From Alphaproteobacteria bacterium (GTDB taxonomy: Bacteria; Pseudomonadota; Alphaproteobacteria; Micavibrionales; Micavibrionaceae), in assembly GCA_030424975.1 (NCBI GenBank), contig JAUHVY010000002.1, forward strand, positions 186,001-250,000: a stretch of DNA of 64,000 nucleotides. The letters are read 5' to 3'. The position numbers and the translations under genes were made by a program. A model generated the notes under the pieces. The model searched no databases and was not told where the DNA came from. It saw only the letters and a program-made list of their open reading frames with translations. Below are positions 52,211-61,079 of the stretch, piece by piece. Each line of letters starts with the position of its first letter. Positions within the stretch are counted from its first letter, which is position 1.

Positions 52211-54603
52211 ACACTTTCAAAAATAATCATGGCTTTTCCCTACTGGAAATGGCAGCAGTGCTGGTCGTCGCCGGCCTGATTATAACACCTGCCATCAGCT
52301 TGTATCACCAACATCAGGTTGAAGAAGACTGGGAGCAAACCGAAGAAAATATTGAAGAAGTTGCGCTTGCCATCGGTGGATTCCGCTCCGTTTACGGAAG
52401 ATACCCTTGCCCAGCATCATCACAGGCCGTACCCGGCGATGCGGAATATGGTCATGAAGCAGATTGTACCGCAACACCTGCTGGTGGTGCGTGTATTGAC
52501 GGGATCTGTGCGGCCGATAGCAATGTTTCAGGGCGTAAAGTGCTTATCGGATCTATACCATTTAAAATTTTAAATCTTCCCGAAATACAAGCCTATGACA
52601 AATACCAAAGCAGGCTAACATATGCCGTCACAGAAAACCTTACTAATCCAAATACATTCGATATCACAGGCGGTGGTATAAGTATCGAAGATGAATTCGG
52701 AAATTCTATTGTAACACCTGCTGACACCGCGCATTTCATTGTTATTTCTCATGGTCAAAATATTGGCGGCGGTATCACAAAAGCCGGCCTTGAAAAGGTT
52801 GAATGTAATGATACAACCATCATTGAACAGGAAAACTGTGATAACAACGCGACATTCATATCAGCTGACGTTGACGATGATTATGATGATCGCACGGTAT
52901 ATTTTAGTGCTGTAGACTTGTCCGAGTGGCAACAATCAGAACTGGCAGGATTTGAAAATTCAATTCACCTTAAAAGCACTGATAGCATAGCCGTCGGCGC
53001 TTCCAGCGCTACAGATATGAGCAGCGCAGATCAAACAACGGTCCTTCAACTTGGGGCCGATTCAGGGGGGGTGCGCGCAAATGCGAACTTCAAGCTTCAA
53101 GAAATATGCGAATACGGCGCCAGTTCAAGCGGTGACTGTTTTGACCCGTCATTGATTGGCGGCAACGTTAGTGATGGAAAAGGCATTCAATGCCCACCAG
53201 ATCAATTTTTAACCGCAATTCAATCAAAGACACCTATTTGCACTGATGAAGTTTATCAATCTTGTTCTAATAACAAATATATTATTGGCATACAGGCTGA
53301 CGGAAGCGTTGTATGTGGAGATACGCCACCGGCTCCATGTACAGAAAATCCTGTAACAACTTTCTGCGGCGACAATCGCATTATTGGTGAAGGCGAAGTT
53401 GTCAGCTCCGGATCTTTCAGAGAGCTTTATTCCGGCACATGCCACATGATTACAGATTATAACAGCACATATTTCCAAACGTCGACGTCCGGCATGAGCT
53501 ATAGCATCATGAGATTTTTTATAAATATTCTGAATGCACAAGGCAGAACTACCGTCGATTGTGAAGAGGCACCAAATAAAGCATTAGTGCGTGATTCATA
53601 TCGCTGTGAAAGCGGAACATGGAAACATAAAACGTCTCACGAATTATTGGGTTTTGGCACCAATTTCCCGACCAGCAAAACCTCATACCCCGGATCCTCT
53701 AAGGCAGAAAATACTCAACCCAACACAAGTGATCCTAATAACAATAACGGATACCACGATTGTTGGTGCCGCGAAGATTATCGTGTATCGCCTGCAAGTT
53801 GTCCGAATGGCCAGAGCGGAACAGCCTATCGTATCCAAAAGCATAATTGCCCGCAAACCAGCCACACTTGGCAAACAGTTTATACGAACGAAGAGTCTTG
53901 CGCATGTGTTCCGATACCACAAACAGTAACAAAAAGCTGTAATGCATATTACAATGAAGTGAACAGCACTACCGGCACAAGCGGCCTGAGCGGAACAGTC
54001 TATATTACATACGACACATCATGTGTTGACGACGTATTAGTAAGAGACCCTACACCATCATCAATCGATACATCCGATTGTGCGTGTAAAGCAAATCCAC
54101 AAATGATCAGACGTGAATATTGCCCCACAGGAACAGGAAACAGCTGGTCATGGGCAGGTGGTAATGAAGATGATGTTGAAGACCTTTACACCAGAGATTG
54201 GGTATGCCCGGCAACAACGTCAGGCGGACTACCTGATCCTGGCTATTACGCACCAGAAACAGCACTTCCCGGCGTCCCTGCTTGCACATGTGAAGAATAC
54301 GACGAAATCTACACTGATAGCTGCCCCGCAGGTGAAACAGGAACAGGGATCAAAAGAAAACGCACTTGGAGCTGTGCGTTGGGTAATTGGGATCCTGTCA
54401 TAGAAGAAATATCAAACGATTGCCATAAATGTTCATGGCAAACACCACCCGGCGCCCCCTCATTGGAGAACTACCCTTACGGTAAATCAAAAGGCGGCAC
54501 CTGTAGCTGTGGTGAAGCTCCTGCGGCACAATGTAATGAACCGTCAGGGAATAACAAATATAAAGTGTGGTCAGGTTGCCAATGTGTCGGACAGAACGAC
54601 TAA
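52192..54603 (+). CDS. Large Cys-rich prepilin-like protein 2
   Basis: 803 residues, far longer than ordinary pilins. Prepilin signature: NNHG cleavage, then FSLLEMAAVLVVAGLIITPA with Glu at +5. Residues about 60-330 repeat the common domain of the family (YPCPASSQ, GSIPFKILNLPEIQAYDKYQ, AHFIVISHGQN). The C-terminal ~420 residues are packed with Cys in repeated modules (CPNGQSGTAYRIQKHNCP, CPAGETGTGIKRKRTWSC, paired CxC and CxxC), probably disulfide-bonded exported domains. An adhesive pilus tip is a reasonable guess. It overlaps gene 1 and is followed 12 bp later by gene 3. Confidence 0.75.
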   Translation: MRRLLLNTFKNNHGFSLLEMAAVLVVAGLIITPAISLYHQHQVEEDWEQTEENIEEVALAIGGFRSVYGRYPCPASSQAVPGDAEYGHEADCTATPAGGACIDGICAADSNVSGRKVLIGSIPFKILNLPEIQAYDKYQSRLTYAVTENLTNPNTFDITGGGISIEDEFGNSIVTPADTAHFIVISHGQNIGGGITKAGLEKVECNDTTIIEQENCDNNATFISADVDDDYDDRTVYFSAVDLSEWQQSELAGFENSIHLKSTDSIAVGASSATDMSSADQTTVLQLGADSGGVRANANFKLQEICEYGASSSGDCFDPSLIGGNVSDGKGIQCPPDQFLTAIQSKTPICTDEVYQSCSNNKYIIGIQADGSVVCGDTPPAPCTENPVTTFCGDNRIIGEGEVVSSGSFRELYSGTCHMITDYNSTYFQTSTSGMSYSIMRFFINILNAQGRTTVDCEEAPNKALVRDSYRCESGTWKHKTSHELLGFGTNFPTSKTSYPGSSKAENTQPNTSDPNNNNGYHDCWCREDYRVSPASCPNGQSGTAYRIQKHNCPQTSHTWQTVYTNEESCACVPIPQTVTKSCNAYYNEVNSTTGTSGLSGTVYITYDTSCVDDVLVRDPTPSSIDTSDCACKANPQMIRREYCPTGTGNSWSWAGGNEDDVEDLYTRDWVCPATTSGGLPDPGYYAPETALPGVPACTCEEYDEIYTDSCPAGETGTGIKRKRTWSCALGNWDPVIEEISNDCHKCSWQTPPGAPSLENYPYGKSKGGTCSCGEAPAAQCNEPSGNNKYKVWSGCQCVGQND

Positions 54604-54615
54604 GGGAATATTAAT

Positions 54616-55983
54616 ATGCTCAGATATATAAATAAAAACATCAGCAGTCATGACGGATTTTCCATGGTGGAACTCGCGCTCGTTTTGATGATCAGTGGCT
54701 TCACTATGCTAATGGTCGCACGCGCTACAAAAGTATACACCGTAGGCGCTCAAAATGATCTGACACTTACCAATCTGAAAATGTCAAAAGATGCATTAAA
54801 GGAATTTGCCGCCTTAAACGGTTTTTACCCCTGCCCTGCAGACCCGAGCTTAAACCCGGGTGATGCCCTATATGGAGTCAGCCAATGCCGTGACTATTTC
54901 ACCGACCCGACCATATTGGAAAATTGCGCTGATGATCCGCCCGGAAGTTTAGTATGTATTAATAGCCTGAGCCGAGACGGTAATTCAGACACGTTCCCAG
55001 ATGTTATTATTCAGGGGATATTACCATTCAGAACGTTAACAGAAGGTCAGATTGTATCAAATATCGGCACGTTCAGCGCTACGCCGGTGCAATCAACACC
55101 ATTTGCCGAAACGCATAAGCTTGATGGTTTTGGAACAATGCTAAGCTATGCCGTCACTGAACATATGACGAATTATAGCAGGCATTCATTATCAAATAAA
55201 ATTAGCCCGCATACCGGCGGCATATTCGTGCGTGATGAAAACCTTATTGATGTAACCATTCCGCCCGGATCCGCACATTACGTACTATTTTCAACCGGCG
55301 ATAACGCGGTAGGTGGATATTCAAAAGCCGGCGTCCTTATCGAAAATTGTTTTGTAAACTCAGTAAGTGGCTTGCCCGATCCAGCTCCGGCGCCTGGCAA
55401 CCCGACAGTGGGCGGCGGCATAAAGCTGGATCGCGAAAATTGTGATCAAAATGATGCCATCTTTATGCAAGCCATTCGTTCACTTTCCGACGATGAAAAT
55501 TATTACGATGATACACTCGTATACACATCGATTGGACTCACACCACTATGGGAAAGCAATGTGGCCTCGCCTGTTGGTGAGAATTACATTTACAATACCA
55601 ATTCAGGCGAAGTTGGTGTTGGCACAAACACACCAATTGAACAATTACATGTTGTCGGAAATCTAAGTGCCCAGACAATGGCTATCGCAAAAGAATATTG
55701 CAACGAAGCAGGGGATGATTGCTTTGACCCCAATGCTATTGCGGGTGATATAACGGATATGGAGTGCCCCGATACCGTAGCTGGTGAAACACAAGTTATT
55801 ACGGGCATCTCAGAGAACAAAGTAATTTGCGATACGATAGATTGGACATTACCAAACAAGAGCTGTCCGACAACGACAACCGCGCCCGCCATGGGCGTTA
55901 CCCCAATGCCGTTTATGCGCGGTTTTTCGAACAAAGGAAATATCTTATGCTGTGATACACTTGGCAATTGTCAGGAGTTTTAA
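54616..55983 (+). CDS. Prepilin-like protein 3 with tail-fibre-type motif
   Basis: 455 residues. Prepilin signature: SHDG cleavage, then FSMVELALVLMISGFTMLMV with Glu at +5. The shared domain follows (FYPCPADPSLNPGDALYG, AHYVLFSTGDNAVGGYSKAG, DRENCDQND), then the motif VGVGTNTPIEQLHVVGNLSA and a short Cys-containing tail (CPTTTT, CCDTLGNC). The three genes look like products of duplication, with the middle one extended. No pilus motor, platform or peptidase genes are in the window. A strong terminator ends the operon. Confidence 0.75.
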   Translation: MLRYINKNISSHDGFSMVELALVLMISGFTMLMVARATKVYTVGAQNDLTLTNLKMSKDALKEFAALNGFYPCPADPSLNPGDALYGVSQCRDYFTDPTILENCADDPPGSLVCINSLSRDGNSDTFPDVIIQGILPFRTLTEGQIVSNIGTFSATPVQSTPFAETHKLDGFGTMLSYAVTEHMTNYSRHSLSNKISPHTGGIFVRDENLIDVTIPPGSAHYVLFSTGDNAVGGYSKAGVLIENCFVNSVSGLPDPAPAPGNPTVGGGIKLDRENCDQNDAIFMQAIRSLSDDENYYDDTLVYTSIGLTPLWESNVASPVGENYIYNTNSGEVGVGTNTPIEQLHVVGNLSAQTMAIAKEYCNEAGDDCFDPNAIAGDITDMECPDTVAGETQVITGISENKVICDTIDWTLPNKSCPTTTTAPAMGVTPMPFMRGFSNKGNILCCDTLGNCQEF

Positions 55984-56004
55984 AATCACAAAAAGCATAC
56001 AATC

Positions 56005-56038
56005 AAAAAGGGCTGGTAGAAACTACCGGCCCTTTTTT
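56005..56038 (+). terminator. Terminator of the prepilin operon
   Basis: AAAGGGC-TGGTAG pairs with CTACCG-GCCCTTT around a three-base loop, followed by TTTTTT. It is strong and perfectly placed 22 bases after the last stop. Confidence 0.92.
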
Positions 56039-56065
56039 CTGGGTTTTATAAAAAACTATAATTCG

Positions 56066-56632
56066 TTATGCAGATGCAGCTTTCTTTTCTGCCTTTTGCT
56101 GTAGCTGACGCTGCACGGCTTTAACCTCTTTATCGCCACTAAAGATACGGTTGCGTGTTGCAGCCTGATAAGCAATTTTCGCGTGTTCTTCACAATATGG
56201 AAGTCCGGGCATCGCATGATCACCACAGAAACCGAAATCGTCTTCCCTTGGGTCACCACACGGCCAACGGCACTGACGTGGTTTCAGATCCATAAGATCA
56301 AATAACTCACCTGAATTTTTTGTCGCCTTTGGCTGTGTTTGCGCAACAGCCGCTTTTGGAGCCTCAGAAACACGCGCTTCAACAACAGATTTTTTCGTAT
56401 TGTTTTGCTCTTTCGCACTTGCAGGAACAGCATTACGCTCAACAGCCTTCGCAGGTGTCGGCTTTTTGTTTTGCTGGATCGGAGAAACACGGTTAGACAG
56501 CTTCATACGATGCGCCTTACCGATCACTGCATTACGCGTTACACCGCCAAGTTGCTTTGCGATTTCTGCGGCTGTGTGGCCTTCCCCCCAAAGCTTTCTT
56601 AACAGAGATACACGATCCTCGGTCCAACTCAT
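56066..56632 (-). CDS. gcrA: GcrA-family cell-cycle regulator
   Basis: 188 residues. The N-terminal family signature is MSWTEDRVSLLRKLWGEGHT followed by EIAKQLGGVTRNAVIGKAHR. A Lys/Ala/Pro-rich linker follows, then a C-terminal domain with CRWPCGDPREDDFGFCG and LPYCEEHAKIAYQ that contacts RNA polymerase sigma70 in Caulobacter. GcrA activates promoters carrying CcrM-methylated GANTC sites in alphaproteobacteria, so the host probably has that circuit. It is not in an obvious operon with era (190 bp gap). Confidence 0.95.
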   Translation of the reverse strand: MSWTEDRVSLLRKLWGEGHTAAEIAKQLGGVTRNAVIGKAHRMKLSNRVSPIQQNKKPTPAKAVERNAVPASAKEQNNTKKSVVEARVSEAPKAAVAQTQPKATKNSGELFDLMDLKPRQCRWPCGDPREDDFGFCGDHAMPGLPYCEEHAKIAYQAATRNRIFSGDKEVKAVQRQLQQKAEKKAASA

Positions 56633-56820
56633 CTACATCCTCCAAGCTGTTAAAAACAAAGGGAAAAGTCAATGCAAAGCATTGATCCCAAAGCAAATTT
56701 TCAATTTTCACGTTAATGAAGGTAATGTATCAGGATCGTTGAGTTTTAGCTATCTCATAAAATCAAAAATGCCCCTTTATCCACAACAGCCGACAAAAGA
56801 TGATTTTTTTACAAAGAAAA

Positions 56821-57726
56821 CTATTTCGGAATATCGAGGCCGAACATTTCGTAATTTTCAACGCGCTCAGCCCAATTGTCTTGCACTTTTACAAAGATTT
56901 TAAGATGCACACGCTGTTCCAGCATCTCTTCTAGCTCTTCACGCGCCATCTGGCCGATTGTCTTGATTTTTGATCCCCCGCGACCAAGAACGATGCCCTT
57001 CTGGCTCTCTTTTTGGACAAAGACAACTTGTGAAATTTTTACACTACCGTTGTCAAAATTCTCCCACTCTTCGGTTTCAACAAAAACCGAGTATGGAATT
57101 TCCTGATGCAATTGATCAAAAATCTTTTCGCGTGTAATTTCCGCAGCAATAAGACGCATCGGCATATCACTGATCTGATCTTCGGGGTACATCCAGTCTT
57201 GCTCGGGCAGGCGCTGCGATAAAAACTCAGACAAATCTTTTACGCCCGCACCACTAAGCGCACTCAGCATAAACGTTGCCATATAATCAAAAGCGGCATT
57301 CATCTCTTGCGTCAATTTCAACAACGCAGGCTTCGCCACGCGGTCAACCTTGTTCAAAACCAAAATGACATTCTTTTGTCCGGCTAAGGAATTCATGATC
57401 ATCTCATTCTGACCAACCGGATCTTTCGCCGCCGCATCCACCATATGAACAATGAAATCCGCCCCTTCGAAACTCGAAAGAGCCGCCGTCACCATAGCTT
57501 TTTCAAGCGTTTTCTTCGGTTTAAAAATACCGGGCGTATCAATCAAAACAATTTGCGCAGCATTATAAAGGGCAATTCCCAAAATGCGCGAACGTGTTGT
57601 TTGAACTTTACGTGAAACGATGGAAACCTTTGCCCCCACCATATGGTTTATCAAAGTCGACTTTCCCGCATTCGGTAAACCGATAACACTTACGAAACCG
57701 CAACGTGATTGTTGTTGATCTGTCAT
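56821..57726 (-). CDS. era: GTPase Era
   Basis: 301 residues from ATG 57726 (AAGGA six bases upstream; the longer frame lacks one). GTPase motifs are G1 GLPNAGKSTL, G3 DTPG and G4 NKVD. The C-terminal KH domain has GRGGSKIKTIGQMAREELEE. Era binds the 3' end of 16S rRNA and is needed for 30S maturation. It is the last gene of the lepB-rnc-era run. Confidence 0.97.
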   Translation of the reverse strand: MTDQQQSRCGFVSVIGLPNAGKSTLINHMVGAKVSIVSRKVQTTRSRILGIALYNAAQIVLIDTPGIFKPKKTLEKAMVTAALSSFEGADFIVHMVDAAAKDPVGQNEMIMNSLAGQKNVILVLNKVDRVAKPALLKLTQEMNAAFDYMATFMLSALSGAGVKDLSEFLSQRLPEQDWMYPEDQISDMPMRLIAAEITREKIFDQLHQEIPYSVFVETEEWENFDNGSVKISQVVFVQKESQKGIVLGRGGSKIKTIGQMAREELEEMLEQRVHLKIFVKVQDNWAERVENYEMFGLDIPK

Positions 57727-57780
57727 TATAATCCTTAAAAATTCCCAATGGCGGATAATCGCCATAATCGGCGTAGATTG

Positions 57781-58455
57781 CTAAGCATTTTCGCCGTGAT
57801 TGTCCATAAATAATTTTGCAGCTTCTTTTTCCGCCTCTGCACGCGAACGCCCTGAGCCTACAACGGGATCATATCCTTTTACGGTCATCGACACATCAAA
57901 AATCGGTGCATGGTCAGGCCCGCTCTGTCCTGTAATCTCATATACCGGCAGGGGTAAACCTTGCGCCTGCGCCCATTCCTGTATGGCGGTTTTCGGATGT
58001 TGGGGTGGCTCTTTCATCGTATAAAGAACATCTTGCCAATGTTCCTCAATCAACTTGCGACACGGCTCAAATCCGCCATCCAAATACATGGCACCAATCA
58101 AAGATTCAAACACATCGGCTAAAATATGAAAATTATCAGCACCACCTGCTGCAGCCTCAGCATCAGAGAAAAAGATATAATCACCCAGCGAAATACGTTT
58201 CGATAACTTCGCCAACGTCTCACCCTGCACCAATGATGCAAGACGTTTTGCCAGATCACCTTCTTTTTCATCAGGAAATTTTTTGAATAACAAGGATGCA
58301 ATCACAAGCCCCAAAACACGATCGCCCAAAAATTCCAAACGTTCGTAATTCTCACTCTCGCCGGTACTGGAATGCGTCAAGGCAACCTTTAACAAGGCGT
58401 CATCTTTAAACTGGTATTTAATACGTTTTAATAATTCATCATGCGGCTTTGTCAT
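57781..58455 (-). CDS. rnc: Ribonuclease III
   Basis: 224 residues from ATG 58455 (AAAGG eight bases upstream; a longer frame starts inside lepB). The catalytic signature is NYERLEFLGDRVLGLVIA, with further acidic residues in ADVFESLIGAMYLDGG. The C-terminal double-stranded RNA-binding domain reads KTAIQEWAQAQGLPLPVYE ... GSGRSRAEAEKEAA. It processes rRNA and regulatory duplexes, relevant to the predicted sRNA pairing in this window. It is adjacent to lepB and era as in many proteobacteria. Confidence 0.97.
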   Translation of the reverse strand: MTKPHDELLKRIKYQFKDDALLKVALTHSSTGESENYERLEFLGDRVLGLVIASLLFKKFPDEKEGDLAKRLASLVQGETLAKLSKRISLGDYIFFSDAEAAAGGADNFHILADVFESLIGAMYLDGGFEPCRKLIEEHWQDVLYTMKEPPQHPKTAIQEWAQAQGLPLPVYEITGQSGPDHAPIFDVSMTVKGYDPVVGSGRSRAEAEKEAAKLFMDNHGENA

Positions 58456-58471
58456 CTCAAAAGCCTTTCTT

Positions 58472-59341
58472 CTATTCGTTGCCCGCAATCATGCCGGGTT
58501 CAGGTTCTGTGCCTGCTTTTTCGGCTTTTGCTTCTTCAACCGTTTCCGGGTCAATATCCATAAATAAGCGATTATACCGTACTGTCCACGGCCATTTCCA
58601 AAATTCTAATAGCCCTGCATGACCGTTCGTTGAGAAAAACAAGAAGTCTGCACGCCCGATAATGTTCTCGAACGGCACAGGACCAACATGGTTCGACACG
58701 CGACTGTCTTGTGAATTATCACGGTTGTCACCCATCATAAAATAATGTCCTTCGGGGACAGTGTATAAATCAGTATTATCAAGTTGCTCGTAATCGCTAA
58801 CCTCATAGATACTATGCACAACGCCATTCGGAAGGCGCTCGATATACTCTGTCACCTGCTGCGGATTACCACGATCATCCAGAATGTCACCACTATCGAC
58901 CAAGCGACGCTCAACCATTTCACCATTAATAAATAAGCGACCACGCAGAACCTGAATTGTATCACCCGGCAGACCGATAACGCGCTTAATATAATCAATG
59001 CCTGTTTCAGTTGGCAAAGCAAACACCACAACATCACCACGCTTTGGTTCTTTCGCCCAAATACGTTGTTCAATTGGCGCAATGCCTAGCGGGAATGAAT
59101 AGCGGCTGTAACCGTAAGCGGGCTTATTAACGAACAGATAATCACCAACAAGCAAGGTCGGCTTCATCGATCCGGAAGGAATATTGAACGGTTCGAAAAA
59201 TACAGAACGAATAACAAGGGCAATAACAACAGCAATAAGAGCAGTTTTAATAAACTCTCCCATTTCGCCCTTTTCAACAAGCACAGGCTCCTTGTCCTGC
59301 TCCTGCTGATTTTCTGTTTTTTGTTGTGTTTCTTCAACCAT
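58472..59341 (-). CDS. lepB: Signal peptidase I
   Basis: 289 residues from ATG 59341. A charged cytoplasmic start and one TM (TALIAVVIALVIRSVFF) precede the catalytic Ser in NIPSGSMKPTLLVGD. The general-base Lys lies in YIKRVIGLPGD, and the C-terminal box is GDNRDNSQDSR. It cleaves signal peptides of exported proteins at the inner membrane. Many predicted substrates lie in this window. Confidence 0.97.
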   Translation of the reverse strand: MVEETQQKTENQQEQDKEPVLVEKGEMGEFIKTALIAVVIALVIRSVFFEPFNIPSGSMKPTLLVGDYLFVNKPAYGYSRYSFPLGIAPIEQRIWAKEPKRGDVVVFALPTETGIDYIKRVIGLPGDTIQVLRGRLFINGEMVERRLVDSGDILDDRGNPQQVTEYIERLPNGVVHSIYEVSDYEQLDNTDLYTVPEGHYFMMGDNRDNSQDSRVSNHVGPVPFENIIGRADFLFFSTNGHAGLLEFWKWPWTVRYNRLFMDIDPETVEEAKAEKAGTEPEPGMIAGNE

Positions 59342-59420
59342 AGTCAAGCATTTACAATAAAATGACCATAAATACCAGTCCTTAAATTTTACCGCGTGCG
59401 CTTACGAACACAAAACTACG

Positions 59421-59831
59421 CTACATACCGGCACGCGCTTCGATAATCACAAAGGATTGAGCATAAGGAAAGTCATCGGAAAGGGTTAAATGGAGAACTG
59501 GCTCAAACCCGTTCGGCACCAAGCTGTGTAGTTTACGAAGCGCGCCATTGGTAAGATGCAAAAACGGACGCCCTGTTTCATCTTCAACAACCCCGATATC
59601 ACGCATATAGACATCTTCGGCAAAACCCGTCCCCAACGCCTTGGCACACGCTTCTTTCGCGGCAAAGCGTTTGGCATATACTGCAATATGGCCGCCACTC
59701 TCAAACCTTCTGGCTGCTTTACTCCGCTCATGCTCGGTGAAAACACGGTTTTCAAATCGCGCACCGTGACGCTTATACGCCTTTTCAATGCGTCGAATAT
59801 CAACCAAATCATTACCAATGCCGATAATCAT
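59421..59831 (-). CDS. acpS: Holo-[acyl-carrier-protein] synthase
   Basis: 136 residues. MIIGIGNDLVDIRRIEKA carries the metal-binding Asp, and RFAAKEACAKALGTGF the catalytic Glu/Lys motif. It transfers phosphopantetheine from CoA to ACP. The start shares one base with the preceding stop (TAATG), so translation is coupled to the DUF2062 gene. pdxJ, a frequent neighbour in other proteobacteria, is absent here. Confidence 0.96.
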   Translation of the reverse strand: MIIGIGNDLVDIRRIEKAYKRHGARFENRVFTEHERSKAARRFESGGHIAVYAKRFAAKEACAKALGTGFAEDVYMRDIGVVEDETGRPFLHLTNGALRKLHSLVPNGFEPVLHLTLSDDFPYAQSFVIIEARAGM

Positions 59832-60418
59832 TATTCAGATGCTTCCATTTTTAAGCCGGCTTTTTTCTTCTCTCGCTTTTCATGAAGCGCCTTCGCCTTG
59901 GCTTTTTTAGCTAGCTCAATAAGATAATAATACACGAAATATGACGTGGGCACAGAAACAGCAAAAAGGATATAGCCGCCCAACATCCATGGTAAAAAGA
60001 GGGTAAGCGGCTCGCTCCACGCCATATCCCAAAACATATGCAAACTCATATGATCAGGCAAATCACCTGTTCCCTCAATACCGAGAACACTAAACAAAAA
60101 CGCACCAAAGCTAAAGCCCGCCCACCAAAAGAACGGAAACGTCGACGGGTTTCCGATAAACGTACCGAGCATAGCGGTAAACACATTTCCCCGTAATAAA
60201 TAAGCGACGATACCCGCCTGAATGAAATGCGTCCCCAAAAGCGGTGTAAAAGAAACACCCAAGCCAATCGCCAAACCCAAGGCCACCTTATGCGTAGAAT
60301 CTCCGACACGTAAAATACGATGCTTTAAATAATGGAATGTGCGCTTCAGCCCCATTGAAGGCCAGAAAAATTCTTTAATTGTTTCTGATAAGCTTAGCGG
60401 TGTACGGCGTTTAAACAT
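59831..60418 (-). CDS. DUF2062 family membrane protein
   Basis: 195 residues with about three or four hydrophobic segments. The family features VALGLAIGLGVSFTPLLGTHF and MLGTFIGNPSTFPFFWWAGFSFG match DUF2062. The C-terminus is a Lys/Ala-rich cytoplasmic tail. Function is unknown. It heads the acpS, lepB, rnc, era run. Confidence 0.88.
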   Translation of the reverse strand: MFKRRTPLSLSETIKEFFWPSMGLKRTFHYLKHRILRVGDSTHKVALGLAIGLGVSFTPLLGTHFIQAGIVAYLLRGNVFTAMLGTFIGNPSTFPFFWWAGFSFGAFLFSVLGIEGTGDLPDHMSLHMFWDMAWSEPLTLFLPWMLGGYILFAVSVPTSYFVYYYLIELAKKAKAKALHEKREKKKAGLKMEASE

Positions 60419-60555
60419 AGTTTTCCGGTTTGTACGTTATTTAGCTCGATAACCTTATACAGGTTAGATTTATCTTCAAAGAAAAAAAGTTGATATTTAT
60501 GCCTCGACCTGATCATATCAAATGATAAGCCACAGGATAAAAAACAGGATTCCAA

Positions 60556-61077
60556 ATGAATTTATTAGATCATATTGATGTTGTACCAGACTTCCCTAAA
60601 GAAGGGATTAATTTTTACGATATTCAATCAATTCTGAAAAAGCCTAAAATCTGGCAAAGCGCGCTAGATGAACTGACAGGCCGTGTCAAAGCCACGAACC
60701 CCGATGTGATTGTCGGCATTGAATCACGCGGCTTTTTAACAGGTGTTCCTGTCGCAGGGGCTCTTGGCTTGCCGTTTGGAATGGTACGTAAAAAAGGCAA
60801 ACTTCCAGGAGAGGTTATCGGACAGGAATACGCCCTGGAATACGGCACCGATAAAATTGAAATTCAAAAAGATCTGATTGCCCCGGGCATGAAAGTTGCC
60901 ATCATGGACGATCTTCTGGCGACCGGCGGAACAATGGCGGCGACAGGCGACCTAATCCGCAAAGTCGGCGGCGAAATATGCATTGCCACATGCATCATCG
61001 AATTGTTTGAGCTGGGCGGCAAAGAAAAACTGGACTTCCCGTTCGAAGCATTAATACAAGCGCCGCTAGATCCTTAA
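60556..61077 (+). CDS. apt: Adenine phosphoribosyltransferase
   Basis: 173 residues, normal length. PRPP-binding motif: VAIMDDLLATGGTMAA. Other family segments: DVVPDFPKEGINFYDI, IVGIESRGFLTGVPVA and FGMVRKKGKLPGEV. It converts adenine and PRPP to AMP. It is convergent with rsh (two bases between stops) and divergent from the DUF2062 gene. Confidence 0.95.
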   Translation: MNLLDHIDVVPDFPKEGINFYDIQSILKKPKIWQSALDELTGRVKATNPDVIVGIESRGFLTGVPVAGALGLPFGMVRKKGKLPGEVIGQEYALEYGTDKIEIQKDLIAPGMKVAIMDDLLATGGTMAATGDLIRKVGGEICIATCIIELFELGGKEKLDFPFEALIQAPLDP

Positions 61078-61079
61078 AA

